From Halobacteriales archaeon SW_7_65_23 (GTDB lineage: Archaea > Halobacteriota > Halobacteria > Halobacteriales > Haloarculaceae), in the NCBI GenBank assembly GCA_003022725.1, contig PXSQ01000092.1:1-52540 (forward strand): 52,540 bases of DNA. The letters run 5' to 3'. The notes under the pieces are model-generated. The model was not told the DNA's origin. It saw nothing but the letters and a program-made list of their open reading frames with translations, and searched no databases. The first letter of the stretch is position 1, and the number at the start of each line of letters is the position of its first letter. A program made the translations under genes and the position numbers. Of the stretch, positions 18,221 through 27,688 are shown piece by piece.

Positions 18221-19211
18221 GGTGGATCCCCTCCCCGGTCGACCGCCCGCCGCCGCTCGCAAACGCCGCCAGTGCGTGTGCGACCGCTCGTGCGGCCGCC
18301 GCCGCGCTCCGCCCGTCAGGACACAGCGGCGGCGCGGTCTCGACGACCTCGAAGCCGGCGACCCGGTCGTCGCTCATGAGCAACCGGACGACCCGAAACA
18401 GTTCACGCGTCGTGATCCCGCCAGGGGTCGGCGCCGAGACGCCGGGCGCAGCGGCCGCGTCAAGCACGTCCAGGTCGACGCTGACGTACAGCGTCCCCGC
18501 CGACAGCGCCGAGAGTGTCTGGTCGGCGGCCTCGATCGGATTGTCCCCGACTTCCTCCGCCGTAACGATCTCGCCGCCCTGCTCGCGCAGGTACTCGGCG
18601 TAGGCCGTGGAGGTCTCGAAGTGCCGGGCACCGAGCACGGCGAGGCCGTCGAGGCCGGCGTCGTGGAGCTGCCGGTACGGGGTGCCGCTGGACGGTTCGC
18701 CCCGCAGTTCCCGGCAGTCGAGGTGGGCGTCGAGGCTGACGACGCCCACTCCGCCCTCGCGGTCGAGCAGCGGCGCGACGTTCGGGTACGAGAGGGAGTT
18801 GTCCCCGCCGAGGAACACCGGGAGCATCTCCTCGCCCGAGGCGTTGTCTCCCGCGCCCGTCACCTCGTGCACCGCACTCGTCACCTCGCAGACGGTCGAC
18901 TGCGCGTCGCTCACGGCGACGCCGTCGGGAATCGCCACGTTCCCGAGATCACCGACGGCACCGACGGGACCGGCGTCGAACTGGTGGGTCTTCACGCCCG
19001 CCAGCGCCTCGCGGATCGCGGCCGGGCCCTTGCGCGCGCCGGGCGTGCCGATCACCGCGCCGTCGTAGGGCTCGCCGACGATGACTGCAGTTGTTCCTTC
19101 GAGGGAATCTAGTCTCGCGGGCGTGACGACGTCGCCGAACTGCTCGTCGTTCGGATCCGTCGACGGGCCGTCCCAGTCGCCGGCGGGATCCAGCGGAATG
19201 TCGGGTGTCAT
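18213..19211 (-). CDS. hutG: formimidoylglutamase (ureohydrolase family)
   Basis: A 332-residue manganese enzyme of the arginase fold that splits N-formimidoyl-glutamate into glutamate and formamide, the final step here. Motifs: [22 protein letters not shown], and [12 protein letters not shown], which supply the metal ligands. The first motif has Asn where arginases have the metal-binding His (GGDH); I recall a similar substitution in some characterised formiminoglutamases, so it probably marks the subfamily and is not a defect. The start overlaps the end of hutU by four bases (19208-19211) and the stop overlaps hutI. Because hutG is of this type, no formimidoylglutamate deiminase route is needed. 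Confidence 0.95.
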   Translation of the reverse strand: MTPDIPLDPAGDWDGPSTDPNDEQFGDVVTPARLDSLEGTTAVIVGEPYDGAVIGTPGARKGPAAIREALAGVKTHQFDAGPVGAVGDLGNVAIPDGVAVSDAQSTVCEVTSAVHEVTGAGDNASGEEMLPVFLGGDNSLSYPNVAPLLDREGGVGVVSLDAHLDCRELRGEPSSGTPYRQLHDAGLDGLAVLGARHFETSTAYAEYLREQGGEIVTAEEVGDNPIEAADQTLSALSAGTLYVSVDLDVLDAAAAPGVSAPTPGGITTRELFRVVRLLMSDDRVAGFEVVETAPPLCPDGRSAAAAARAVAHALAAFASGGGRSTGEGIHRA

Positions 19212-20992
19212 CGTTCCCGGTCCCGTCGCGGTACGGCCACGTCCGACTCCTCGGCCGCGTCGAGGGCCTCCTCGTAGCCGGCGTCAGCGTGGCGGATCAC
19301 GCCCATCCCGGGGTCGGTCGTGAACACCCGGCGGGCCTTCTCCGCGGCGAGATCCGAGCCGTCGAGGACGACGTGGTTGTTGGCGTGCAGCGAGTTGCCG
19401 ATGCCGACGCCGCCGCCGTCGTGGACGCTGACGATATCCGCGCCGGCGGCGCAGTTCAGCAGTGCGTTGAGGATCGGCCAGTCGGCGATCGGGTCGCTGT
19501 CGTCTTTCATCGCCTCGGTCTCGCGGTTCGGGCTGGCGACCGACCCGGCGTCGAGGTGATCGCGGGTCACGACGACGGGGGCGCTGATCTCGCCTTCCGC
19601 GACGAGGTCGTTGATCCGCAGCGCGAACTCCGCTCGTTCGGTGAGGCCGCCCTCGACTCCGGCGGTTTCACCGCCTCCGTCCCGGGGCGTCTCCGACGCC
19701 CCGCTTGCCTCGTAGCCCAGCCAGCAGACCCGACTGGGGAGACCCTGGAACTCCACGCGCTCCTGGGCGAGGTCGATCCAGCGCAGTAGCCCCTCCTTCC
19801 CGGGGAACAGCTCGCGGATCGCCTCGTCGGTCCGGTGGATGTCCGCGGGGTCGCCAGACAGCGCGACCCAGCGGAACGGCCCCTTGCCCCGGCAGAACAT
19901 CGGCCGGATGTACGCCGGGACGAACCCGGGGAAGTCGAACGCGTCCTCGCGGTCGAACGCCTCCTTCACCTGCCCGCGGATGTTGTTGCCGTACTCGAAG
20001 GCGATTGCCCCGCGCTCCTGCAGGGCGAGGATAGCGTCGACGTGGCGCTCCATCGTTTCCAGCGCCTCCTCCTGGTACCGCTCGGGGTCCTCCTCCCGCA
20101 GGTCGTCGGCCTCCGCGACGCTGTAGCCGCTGGGGTAGTACCCCTCGATGGCGTCGTGGGCGCTCGTCTGGTCGGTGACGACGTCCGGGATCACGTCGCG
20201 GTCGAGCAGCCCTTCGAGGAAGTCGGCGGCGTTCATGTGGACGCCGACGCTGTAGCGCTCGCCGGCCTCGGCGGCCTCGCGGGCCCGCTCGATGGCCTCG
20301 TCGAGGTCGTCGGTCTTTGCCATGCAGTAGCCCGTCTCGATCCGGCGGTCGATGCGCTCCTCGTCGACCTCCGCGGCGATGCAGACCCCCTCGTTCATCG
20401 TCACCGCGAGCGGCTGTGCGCCGCCCATCCCGCCGAGACCCGCGGTCGCCACTATCTTGCCTTCGAGGGTACTGTCGTACTCCTGGCGGGCGAGTTCCGC
20501 GAGCGTCTCGTAGGTGCCCTGGAGGATGCCCTGGGTGCCGATATAGGCCCACGAGCCGGCGGTCATCTGGCCGTACATGATGAGGCCCTTGGCTTCGAGT
20601 TCGTGGAACGTCTCCCAGTCGTCCCAGTTGCCGACGAGGTTCGAGTTGGCGATCAGGACGCGCGGCGCGCGCTCGTGGGTCTCGAAGCGGCCGACCGCCC
20701 GGCCGCTCTGGACCAGCAGCGTCTCCTCGTCGCCGAGGTCGCGAAGCTCCTCGACAATCACGTCGTAGTCGTCCCAGGAGCGTGCCGCCCGTCCGGTCCC
20801 GCCGTAGACGACGAGCTCTTCGGGCTTTTCGGCCACCTCGGGGTCGAGGTTGTTGTTGAACATCCGTAGTGCGGCTTCCTGGCGCCAGCCCTCGCACTCG
20901 ATGTCGGTCCCCGTCGGCGCGCCCTGATACTCGCGCCAGACGGGACTGGGTTCGCCGAGTCGGTCCGCCGCCGAACGCTGTTTGTGTCCCAT
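19208..20992 (-). CDS. hutU: urocanate hydratase (urocanase)
   Basis: A 594-residue cytoplasmic enzyme that hydrates urocanate to imidazolonepropionate using tightly bound NAD+ as electrophile. Typical motifs: [19 protein letters not shown], the [13 protein letters not shown] region, the glycine-rich [16 protein letters not shown], and further on [19 protein letters not shown] (active-site Cys). Length is slightly above the 550-560 norm because of a polar insert around residue 430 ([17 protein letters not shown]). It is the first gene of the hutUGIH operon; the next three genes each overlap their predecessor. An AT-rich stretch at about 21019-21027 is a possible promoter. Confidence 0.97.
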   Translation of the reverse strand: MGHKQRSAADRLGEPSPVWREYQGAPTGTDIECEGWRQEAALRMFNNNLDPEVAEKPEELVVYGGTGRAARSWDDYDVIVEELRDLGDEETLLVQSGRAVGRFETHERAPRVLIANSNLVGNWDDWETFHELEAKGLIMYGQMTAGSWAYIGTQGILQGTYETLAELARQEYDSTLEGKIVATAGLGGMGGAQPLAVTMNEGVCIAAEVDEERIDRRIETGYCMAKTDDLDEAIERAREAAEAGERYSVGVHMNAADFLEGLLDRDVIPDVVTDQTSAHDAIEGYYPSGYSVAEADDLREEDPERYQEEALETMERHVDAILALQERGAIAFEYGNNIRGQVKEAFDREDAFDFPGFVPAYIRPMFCRGKGPFRWVALSGDPADIHRTDEAIRELFPGKEGLLRWIDLAQERVEFQGLPSRVCWLGYEASGASETPRDGGGETAGVEGGLTERAEFALRINDLVAEGEISAPVVVTRDHLDAGSVASPNRETEAMKDDSDPIADWPILNALLNCAAGADIVSVHDGGGVGIGNSLHANNHVVLDGSDLAAEKARRVFTTDPGMGVIRHADAGYEEALDAAEESDVAVPRRDRER

Positions 20993-21068
20993 GTACGGGA
21001 GCTACTCTTCCCGGCCACCTCTATCTTTTCGTGTCCCGGAATGTCAGCCGCGACTGAACCGTCGACGA

Positions 21069-22025
21069 TCAGTACGTGTCGACGTCGGTACCGACAGAAC
21101 AGACGTACTCGCCGGTAGCGACCTGCGGGAGCCGGCGGGTGCGCCAGAAGACACCGCTCGCGTCGGCCGTCACCTCCGCCTTGGCGTCGCCGAAAACGCC
21201 GGTGATCTCGAACAGCGTCGTGCTGGCCGAAACCCGGTCGCCGAGCTCGACCTTGAAGTCGACGAACCCGCCGGCAGGCGCGCCGTACTGCTCGAAGCCG
21301 GTCGCGCGGACCTGCGCGTGGGTCGTCGGCCGGCCCTCAAGGAAGCCGTAGTGGGTGAGCACGTTGAACACGCCGTCGACGCCGAGCTGGACGCTCTCCT
21401 CGTCCCAACCCACTGACCCCCCGAGTTCGGGGTCGACCGTCGGGACGCCCTCGTCGGGGGCGGCGCGGGCGAGCTGGCCGTCGGGCCCCTTCTGGTCGAG
21501 GACGTGCCCGCAGCCGAACACCTTCGCGAGTTCGAGGCAGTCGTCGTGGAGCCGGTGGCGCTTGCCACACCGGACCCGCACCTCGTTGATCATCCGCGAG
21601 GTCGAGCCCTGGTGGAGGTCCAGCGCCAGATCGGCACGCGTCGCCGCGCCGAACGTCGCGGCCGCGAGCCGTTCGGTCGAGGTCCCCTCCTCGTCGCCGG
21701 GGTACGCCCGGTTGAGCTTCGTGTCGTCGATCGGGTTGCGGTGCTCGCCCATCTGGAAGGCGAAGTAGTTCGCGATCCCGACGATCAGGATCGTCCCGGA
21801 GATGTCGGCGGGATCCAGCTGCGGGACGACCCGCCGGACGACCCCCACGCCGTTGAGCTCGTCGCCGTCGCTTGCGGCCTGGATGTACAGCGTCTCCCCC
21901 TCGCTCGCGCCGTTGACGACCGCGACCGGCAGCCCGACCGTGCTGCCGTCCCGCGCCTCCCCGATCTCGAGCCTGCCGGTGTCGACCTCGCCGCGAGCGG
22001 CACGCGCCGTGCCCAGCCTCGTCAT
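21069..22025 (-). CDS. succinylglutamate desuccinylase/aspartoacylase family protein (M14-like)
   Basis: A 318-residue protein of the AstE/AspA zinc hydrolase family. Recognisable elements are LYIQAASDGDELNGVGVV, RNPIDDTKLNRAYPGDEEG, the zinc-ligand histidine in DLALDLHQGSTSRMI, and the general-base region PTVDPELGG. The usual HGDE zinc motif reads DGDE, so the first histidine ligand is replaced by Asp. The last 80 residues form a beta barrel (APAGGFVDFKVELGDRVSAS) as in this family. The gene sits just upstream of hutU on the same strand, 76 bases away, so it could be co-transcribed; a role on an acylated amino acid is possible but the substrate is not known. Confidence 0.8.
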   Translation of the reverse strand: MTRLGTARAARGEVDTGRLEIGEARDGSTVGLPVAVVNGASEGETLYIQAASDGDELNGVGVVRRVVPQLDPADISGTILIVGIANYFAFQMGEHRNPIDDTKLNRAYPGDEEGTSTERLAAATFGAATRADLALDLHQGSTSRMINEVRVRCGKRHRLHDDCLELAKVFGCGHVLDQKGPDGQLARAAPDEGVPTVDPELGGSVGWDEESVQLGVDGVFNVLTHYGFLEGRPTTHAQVRATGFEQYGAPAGGFVDFKVELGDRVSASTTLFEITGVFGDAKAEVTADASGVFWRTRRLPQVATGEYVCSVGTDVDTY

Positions 22026-22155
22026 TACCTACAGTCGATGGTCCCCTGCTCTTTAGGGGTTCGGAATTCCTCGTCGGGCGGGAGCGTGCACCGTTCGTTC
22101 TGCTGGGGTTCGGTCCCCACAACAGCCCATAATCGGGAGTCACGTATCTGAAATC

Positions 22156-22161
22156 TTTTAC
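22156..22161 (+). promoter_or_regulatory. TATA box for the 64-residue membrane protein
   Basis: TTTTAC centred 25 bases before ATG 22184, consistent with leaderless transcription. Confidence 0.45.
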
Positions 22162-22183
22162 TTGCTGAGTCGTAACGGCGGCT

Positions 22184-22378
22184 ATGGAATTCAACCTGCC
22201 CGTGTCGGTCGGCATCCTCGGAGCGATCATCGTGGCCGGCGTCGGCGGCCTGGCTGCGAGTGGCGTGATGAGCACGGAGACGGTCCTGATGATGGTCGCT
22301 CCCTCGATGATCGTGTTCGCCGCAATCGTCTTCGCAATCGGCGTTATGCACGGTCAGTACCGCGCAACGACGCAGTAA
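22184..22378 (+). CDS. small two-helix membrane protein
   Basis: A 64-residue protein with two hydrophobic segments: residues 5-27 (PVSVGILGAIIVAGVGGLAA) and 34-57 (MMVAPSMIVFAAIVFAIGVM), a short glycine/serine linker, and a polar tail HGQYRATTQ. It resembles conserved small haloarchaeal membrane proteins without known function. The promoter at 22156 and good codon usage support it as real. Its last 35 bases overlap the end of the convergent synthetase-like gene. Confidence 0.7.
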   Translation: MEFNLPVSVGILGAIIVAGVGGLAASGVMSTETVLMMVAPSMIVFAAIVFAIGVMHGQYRATTQ

Positions 22379-23195
22379 CGTCACCGGCGCGGACTGCTGT
22401 GGAGTCACTCTCGCCACCGTCCGCGACGACCCACAGTGCCGGCTCCGTGCTCTTGGTCTGGCCTCCATCGTCAGCCCCGTTAGGCAACGCGACCGTCGCA
22501 CCGACGGAAAGCGGCGCGAGCACGCCCGCGACGAGCGCGCCCGGGTCGGTCAGGCTGGCCGACAGCATCACCTGGCTCGTGTCGTCCAGGCCGTGATCCG
22601 CGACGACATCCTCGGCGACGGCGAGCAGCGTCTCGTGGCTGTAGCTCTCCCCGTCGGCCCGCAGGGCCGGATCGGTCGCCGCGACCGGTTCGGGCGGCGC
22701 AGTCGGGTTCTCGCTCCACAGTTCCGCCTCGAAGTGGGCGACTGCGGGATCCTCAGGCGGCCCGCCGTACGCCAGCGTCGAGCACCGGGGTGCCGTCTCG
22801 GAGGACCGCCACGCCGGCGCGACGAGCGCCCGCGACTCGACCGGCTCCGCAGGCGTTACGTCGACGGTCGCACCGACGGACGCCCCGCCGAGGATCGCCA
22901 GCAGCGGCTCCGCCGCGTCGAGGTACCCCATCGCGGCGTCCCCAATGCCCGTGTCGTCGCCACGCTCCGGGGCGTCGGGTGCGTCGCCGGCCGGCGCTTC
23001 CTTCGGGCCGACCGCCACCGTCACGGTCGCGCCGGGGTGGACGCCGTAGTGGCCCAGCAGGTTGCCGGCCTTGAAGCAGTTGGTCGCGAACTCCCGGTAG
23101 CTGTACGGCGCGGACCGCTCGGCCGCGTCGAGCACGGTCCCCTCGCGGTCCTTCGCGGCGGCGACCAGCTCCTTGAGCGTCGCTTCCCCGGCCAT
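22344..23195 (-). CDS. acyl-CoA synthetase-like (AMP-binding N-domain-like) protein downstream of dnaJ
   Basis: A 283-residue protein from ATG 23195. The start (TLKELVAAAKDREGTVLDAA, then SYREFATNCFKAGNLLGHYG) resembles the N-terminal subdomain of adenylate-forming ligases; the end (YSHETLLAVAEDVVADHGLD, SQVMLSASLTDPGALVAGVL) resembles the region after the phosphate loop. The ATP-binding P-loop and the C-terminal lysine domain are absent, so it is unlikely to be an active ligase. Its ATG shares one base with the restored dnaJ stop (TGATG at 23193-23197), a coupling that implies it is translated with dnaJ. I know similar genes beside dnaJ in haloarchaea, without known function. Confidence 0.6.
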   Translation of the reverse strand: MAGEATLKELVAAAKDREGTVLDAAERSAPYSYREFATNCFKAGNLLGHYGVHPGATVTVAVGPKEAPAGDAPDAPERGDDTGIGDAAMGYLDAAEPLLAILGGASVGATVDVTPAEPVESRALVAPAWRSSETAPRCSTLAYGGPPEDPAVAHFEAELWSENPTAPPEPVAATDPALRADGESYSHETLLAVAEDVVADHGLDDTSQVMLSASLTDPGALVAGVLAPLSVGATVALPNGADDGGQTKSTEPALWVVADGGESDSTAVRAGDVTASLRGTDRA

Positions 23196-24323
23196 CAGAA
23201 GGAGTTCCGGAGACGGTCGAAAAAGCCCTGTTCGACCTCGATGTCCTCGCCGCCGGCCGCGCTGCTCCTCGTTGAGCGACTCGGGCGTGACGACCTGCAC
23301 CTGGACGTAGAGGTCGCCGTGCCCGCGGCGCTTGAGCCGGGGCATCCCCTTGCCCTCCAGCCGGAACGTCTCGCCGCTCTGGGTGCCCTCGGGGAGGTCG
23401 AACTCGACGGGGCTGTCCAGGGTGTCGACGGTGACGGTGTCGCCGAAGACGGCCTGCGGGAACGAGATCGGCTCGCGTTTCTTCAGGTCGTCGCCGTCGC
23501 GCTCGAACTCGGGGTGGTCCTCGACGCTGATCTCGACCAGCAGGTCGCCGTTGCGTGCGCCACGCTCGCCGGGCGCCCCCTCGCCGTTCATCCGCAGCGT
23601 CTGGCCGTCGCGGATGCCCGCGGGGATGTCCACCTGCAGCGTGGCCTCGTTGCGGACGATCCCCTCGCCGCGGCAGGCCGAGCAGGTCTCCTCGTAGAGG
23701 GTGCCCTCGCCCTCGCAGCGCCGGCAGGTCGTCCGCTGTTGCATCCGGCCGAACGCGGTCTGGCGGACCTGGGTCTGCTGCCCGCGGCCGTTACACTCCG
23801 GGCAGGTCCGGGAGTCGGTGCCCGGCGGGTGGCCGCGGCCGTCGCACTCGCCGCACTGCTCGGGGCGAGTCACCCTGATCTCCTTGGTTGCGCCCTCGTA
23901 GGCCGTCCCGAGGTCGATCGACATCCCCGTCTTGAGATCCTGACCCGTCCGCGGCCGATCGCGGCCGCGCGACCCGCCGCCGAAGAACTGGTCGAAGATG
24001 TCCTGCATGTCGCCGAACGGCCCGCCGCCGCCGAACGGGTCGCCGCCGGCCCCGGCACGGCCGCCGCGACCGCCGCCGCCGACGCCGCCGCGTTTCTCGG
24101 CCTCGACGAACCGGTCGTGGCCCAACTGGTCGTACTGCTTTCGCTTCTCCTCGTCGGTCAGCACCTCCTTGGCCTTCTTGGCTTTCTTGAACTTCTCCTC
24201 GGCGTCGGGGTCGTCGCTGACGTCCGGGTGGTACTTCCGGACGGCCTCGCGGTAGGCCTCCTCGATCTCATCCGTCGAGGCGTCCCGGGAGACTCCAAGC
24301 ACGTCGTAAAAATCCTCTGTCAT
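23195..24323 (-). CDS. dnaJ: chaperone DnaJ, frameshifted near the C-terminus
   Basis: Hsp40 co-chaperone that delivers clients to DnaK and stimulates its ATPase. J domain at residues 4-68 with HPD (KYHPDVSDD), a Gly/Phe-rich linker, then four CxxCxGxG zinc repeats (CGECDGRG, CPECNGRG, CRRCEGEG, CSACRGEG) and two C-terminal peptide-binding domains. After LNEEQR about 8-9 residues are lost and the frame changes near 23255-23265; the proper ending GGEDIEVEQGFFDRLRNSF with stop 23195-23197 is present in the shifted frame. Uncorrected, the frame reads through into the next gene to give a spurious 659-residue product. dnaK and grpE are not in the window. A TATA-like TTTTAGTA lies about 30 bases upstream. 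Confidence 0.9.
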
Positions 24324-24412
24324 CAGTTAGGGATGGTTACTGGACTCAGCTACTAAAACGGCCCGGGTTCGGTGTCGGAATCGTGATCGACGCTGATTGG
24401 ATCACTGCGACG

Positions 24413-24632
24413 CAGAAAGCCCTCGGCGCGCTCGCTAGGAATGAGTATCCTGGCAACCGCAAACGGAGCTGCAAAGAAAGCCCTCGGTGCGCTCGCCTCC
24501 CGCGGCTCGTTGCGCTCCTCGCTCGCTTCGCTCGCTGCGGTGCTTACGTCGCCGGGGTTCGGCGACCGCACCTCGCCCTTTCAGTCCGCCAGGGGCGTTG
24601 TCTGAGTAGACGGCAGGAACCTAGCGGTTGAT
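24413..24632 (-). repeat. dispersed hairpin repeat, copy C
   Basis: The 340-base gap upstream of dnaJ is filled by this repeat. On the minus strand it begins with AACCGCTAGGTTCCTGCCG, then CTGGCGGACTGAAAGGGCG (24574-24592), a hairpin (arms GGTGC 24539-24543 with GCACC 24568-24572, and GTCGCCG 24548-24554 with CGGCGAC 24560-24566), an arm rich in CGAGCGAAG, and the terminal CACCGAGGGCTTTC (24476-24489). A second terminal fragment (GCGCCGAGGGCTTTC) lies at 24414-24428. No coding signal is seen. Confidence 0.55.
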
Positions 24633-24666
24633 CGGCCGGGAGAAACGCCGCTGTGGTATTGAGGAG

Positions 24667-25107
24667 TTACAGCTGAAGGTGTGAGGTCGAGTCGGGCATG
24701 TCGTCGTCATCGTCGTCGTCATCGGCGGGGCCCTGCCAGAGGAAGTCGACGTCGTCGTCGGTGAGGTACACCTGGCCGTCCTCGACCGTGATGTCGACCG
24801 ACAGCAGCGTCGTCTCGGCGGCGTCGCCGTTGTCGCAGTAGCCCGAGCAGGCGTCGAAGACGGAGCCGTGTTTGGGGCAGACGATGCCCCCGTCGCGGAC
24901 GACCGCGCCGATCCCCTCGCGATGGAGCCGCTGGGCCTCGTGGGTGCAGTTGTTCACCCAGGCGTTGACCGGGCGGTCGACTGTCTCGTCCTTGCAGGGA
25001 ACCAGAAACACCTCCTGGTTCTCGTCCAGGCTGTTGCGGACCGTGAACAGCCACGACCCTTCCTCGCGAACCGTCTCGACGCTCGTGAGCCGGTAGCGGT
25101 CAGCCAT
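24667..25107 (-). CDS. Rieske [2Fe-2S] ferredoxin-type protein
   Basis: A 146-residue soluble electron carrier. The cluster ligands are Cys54/His56 (NCTHEAQRL) and Cys77/His80 (VCPKHGSVFD), in the CxH-20-CxxH arrangement of Rieske ferredoxins; two further cysteines (87 and 91 in DACSGYCD) could form the disulfide seen in some members. The C-terminus is strongly acidic (run of Asp before MPDSTSHLQL). Start ATG 25107 is preferred over 25149 because a GTTAAC box sits about 26 bases upstream of it. No oxygenase or reductase partner is adjacent, so its redox partner is unknown. Confidence 0.85.
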   Translation of the reverse strand: MADRYRLTSVETVREEGSWLFTVRNSLDENQEVFLVPCKDETVDRPVNAWVNNCTHEAQRLHREGIGAVVRDGGIVCPKHGSVFDACSGYCDNGDAAETTLLSVDITVEDGQVYLTDDDVDFLWQGPADDDDDDDDMPDSTSHLQL

Positions 25108-25176
25108 GCCACCCAGTTCGGGGAGCAGTAGGTTAACTCTGTTCAACAACCGCCGCCCGCTGTGGAACGGCGTGGG

Positions 25177-27459
25177 CTACCTCCGTTCGAGGAAGTCCTG
25201 GAACAGTATCTGGATGTCGCCGATCGACAGCTCCCCGTCGGTCCGGAAGTCGAACGCGTCGACGTTGTCCTGGACGGCGTCGCTGTCGCGCTGCTGGAAG
25301 AACGTCTGGACGTCCGCGACCGTGAACGCGCCGTCGCCGTCGACGTCGCGGTACAGCCCGTCGCCGTTCAGGTCCTGTGGCGGAGCGTCGCCCACGACCG
25401 GCGGTGGCCGCTGCGACCCTCCGACCACGATCCGCACTCCAGTCTCCGCGTCCGCGGCCGGGCTCGCGACGGTGGCAGTGTACTCGCCGGCGTCCCCGCC
25501 GACAGTCTCCCACGTCAGCGTCTTCGTCGTCGACTCCCCGCCGGCGAGCGTGACCTCGGTCGCGTCCCGCTGCTGGCCGCCGACCGTCAGCGTGACCGTC
25601 TGCGTGCCCCCGGTGTCGCCGCTGTTTGCGAGATCCACGTTGACCGAGAGCGTCTCGCCCTCCGCGACCGGCGAGTTCGTCCCGTCGATCGCCACTGCGA
25701 AGTTCGCGGGCCCCTCGACGCTGACCCCGCGCGCGTCGCTGTCGTCGTCGCTCTCGACGGTAGCAGTGTGCTCGCCGGCCTCGCCGCTGCCGGTGTCGAC
25801 CGCCAGCGAGACGCTCGTCGATTCGCCCGGCGAGAGCGTCGCCGACGTCGAATCCCCCCCGAGCACGGGCACGTCGAGCACGATCGTCTGGGTGGCGCTC
25901 TCCTCGCCGGTGTTCTCGACGGTCGCGTCGACGGTCAGCGTCTCGCCCGCGCCGATCGGCGAGTTGGTCCCGTCGATCGTCACTTCGAAGTTCGCGGGGA
26001 GGCTCCCAGACGCGTAGTCGGCCGCGGCCTTGACGTCGATGATCCCGTCCCCGTAGCGGGTGCCCTGCGTGTCGCCGTCGGGATGGTCGGCTGTCTCGAC
26101 CAGGGCTCGCTCGATCTGGGGGACCGTCAGCTCACGGCTGGTCGCAGCCTGCAGGAGTGCCGCTGCCCCCGAGACGTGCGGGGTAGCCATGCTGGTTCCC
26201 GATTTGCTCCTGTACTCGCCGCCCGGGAAGGTACTGTGTATGAAGACACCGGGCGCCGAAACCGACGGCACGACGTACTGCTGGGGCCACTCTCTCGGCG
26301 CGTCGTCCTCCCACGCACTCTCGGTGTCGATCTCCTCCCCTGAGGAGAAGCCTACGATCTCCTCGCTCGAATCGGCCGCGCCGACACTGAGGGTGTCGTA
26401 GACGTTCCCCGGGGAACTGCTCGTCCCCTCGCCGGCGTTTCCGATCGCCCCCACGACCAGCGTCCCGGCGGATTCGGCGTCACGGACCATTTCGATAAAG
26501 CCCTTTGTGTAGCCCGGTCCGCCGAGACTCAGTGAGAGGATGTCCGCGTCATTGTCGACGGCCCACTGCATCCCCGCAGCGATCTGTGAGAGAGTGCCGA
26601 CACACTCCCTGCCGCTACAGTTGGTCAGCACGGCGCCGTGGCGGAGCGTCACGTCCGGAGCAACGCCGATCTGGGTGCCGCTCGCGTCACCGCCGGCGAC
26701 CGTCCCGCTGACGTGAGTCCCGTGTCCCCAGGAGTCGTAGTCCTGGGGCTCCGTATCCATCTCGTTGCCGCGGTCGTCCCACTCCCCCCACGCGGCCAGG
26801 TCGATGTCGGGGTGGTCCGCGTCGACGCCGGTGTCGAGCACGGTCACCACGATTCCGGAGCCTTGCGTCCCGTAGGACTCCCAGACCTCCGGCGCGTTGA
26901 TCTGTTCCAGCCCGTAGGTGTAGTGGCTCGACAGCGTCCCCATTCCTGTCTCCGTCACCGCCGGCGCCGCGACTCCGGCGTCCGGTTCGACCGTCGGCCC
27001 GGTGACTGCGGAGCTAGTATCGACCGTCACCTCGGCGTTCGGCCCGACGTGCTTGACGCCGTCGATCGACGCGAGGTCGCGCACGTCCGCGCGGCCATGA
27101 TCGATCCGCACGACTGCCATGTTCCCCAGCCAGAAGTTGTCAAGCACCGTGACACCCGGCGTCGCTTCGGCGTAGCGGTCGAGCGCCGCCTGGTCGCTGC
27201 TCGCCCGGTCCCGCAGGTGATCGGCGCTGACCTCGCTCCCGTTCCCGGTCGCGGCGGCGACGGGGGTGTCGGTCCCGAAGTACACGACGACGACCTGCTC
27301 GCCCGTCGCGTCGGTCACCTCGGGGCTGATCGTCGCGCCGTCACCCGGCCCGCTCCCGGCTGCGAGTCCGGCCGCGCCGCCGGCAATCACGAGCACAGCG
27401 ACAACAGCGAGAACTACGATCCGACCGCTGCGAGTCTCATCTAACCCGACCCGGCTCAT
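25177..27459 (-). CDS. secreted subtilisin-like serine protease with CARDB and dockerin-like modules
   Basis: A 760-residue exoprotease. Residues 12-35 form an N-terminal hydrophobic signal or anchor (RIVVLAVVAVLVIAGGAAGL), followed by an inhibitor-like propeptide. The S8 domain has Asp209 (VTVLDTGVD), His246 (GHGTHVSG), oxyanion Asn341 (AIGNAGEG) and Ser423 (GTSMATPH). Two beta-sandwich CARDB-like repeats follow at about 486-580 and 581-680, each opening with NF-V-IDGTNSP. The C-terminal 65 residues contain calcium-loop repeats (DLNGDGLYRDVDGDG, then FDFRTDGELSIGD), the pattern of a type I dockerin. Halolysins usually end in a short C-terminal extension; the dockerin-like end suggests docking to a surface cohesin-type partner, none of which is in the window. 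Confidence 0.9.
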   Translation of the reverse strand: MSRVGLDETRSGRIVVLAVVAVLVIAGGAAGLAAGSGPGDGATISPEVTDATGEQVVVVYFGTDTPVAAATGNGSEVSADHLRDRASSDQAALDRYAEATPGVTVLDNFWLGNMAVVRIDHGRADVRDLASIDGVKHVGPNAEVTVDTSSAVTGPTVEPDAGVAAPAVTETGMGTLSSHYTYGLEQINAPEVWESYGTQGSGIVVTVLDTGVDADHPDIDLAAWGEWDDRGNEMDTEPQDYDSWGHGTHVSGTVAGGDASGTQIGVAPDVTLRHGAVLTNCSGRECVGTLSQIAAGMQWAVDNDADILSLSLGGPGYTKGFIEMVRDAESAGTLVVGAIGNAGEGTSSSPGNVYDTLSVGAADSSEEIVGFSSGEEIDTESAWEDDAPREWPQQYVVPSVSAPGVFIHSTFPGGEYRSKSGTSMATPHVSGAAALLQAATSRELTVPQIERALVETADHPDGDTQGTRYGDGIIDVKAAADYASGSLPANFEVTIDGTNSPIGAGETLTVDATVENTGEESATQTIVLDVPVLGGDSTSATLSPGESTSVSLAVDTGSGEAGEHTATVESDDDSDARGVSVEGPANFAVAIDGTNSPVAEGETLSVNVDLANSGDTGGTQTVTLTVGGQQRDATEVTLAGGESTTKTLTWETVGGDAGEYTATVASPAADAETGVRIVVGGSQRPPPVVGDAPPQDLNGDGLYRDVDGDGAFTVADVQTFFQQRDSDAVQDNVDAFDFRTDGELSIGDIQILFQDFLERR

Positions 27460-27688
27460 CGACGACCCCCCAGTCGCCTCGTCCGACCGCCCCGCCTGCC
27501 CCTGATACCGGTAGGATGAATCATTAACGGTACCATACCATCAACCAATAAAAAGGAACTGGTTGGGTTTCAATCTGTGATACTCCCTGACATGGAATGT
27601 CCGTCATTCAGTTTCATACTGTCGGACGTAATTTCGTGGAGTCACGCGTCACGTTCAGCCGTTCACCCGTGCGAATACAGCCAGGAGA

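Noticed and set aside
22344-24323. A 659-residue DnaJ-acyl-CoA-synthetase fusion protein
   Set aside because: The correct dnaJ ending and stop are present in the neighbouring frame, and the second gene has its own ATG overlapping that stop, so the fusion is an artefact of a frameshift.
22593-24356. A 587-residue plus-strand frame opposite dnaJ
   Set aside because: Shadow frame of dnaJ and its neighbour; the minus strand carries J-domain and zinc motifs.
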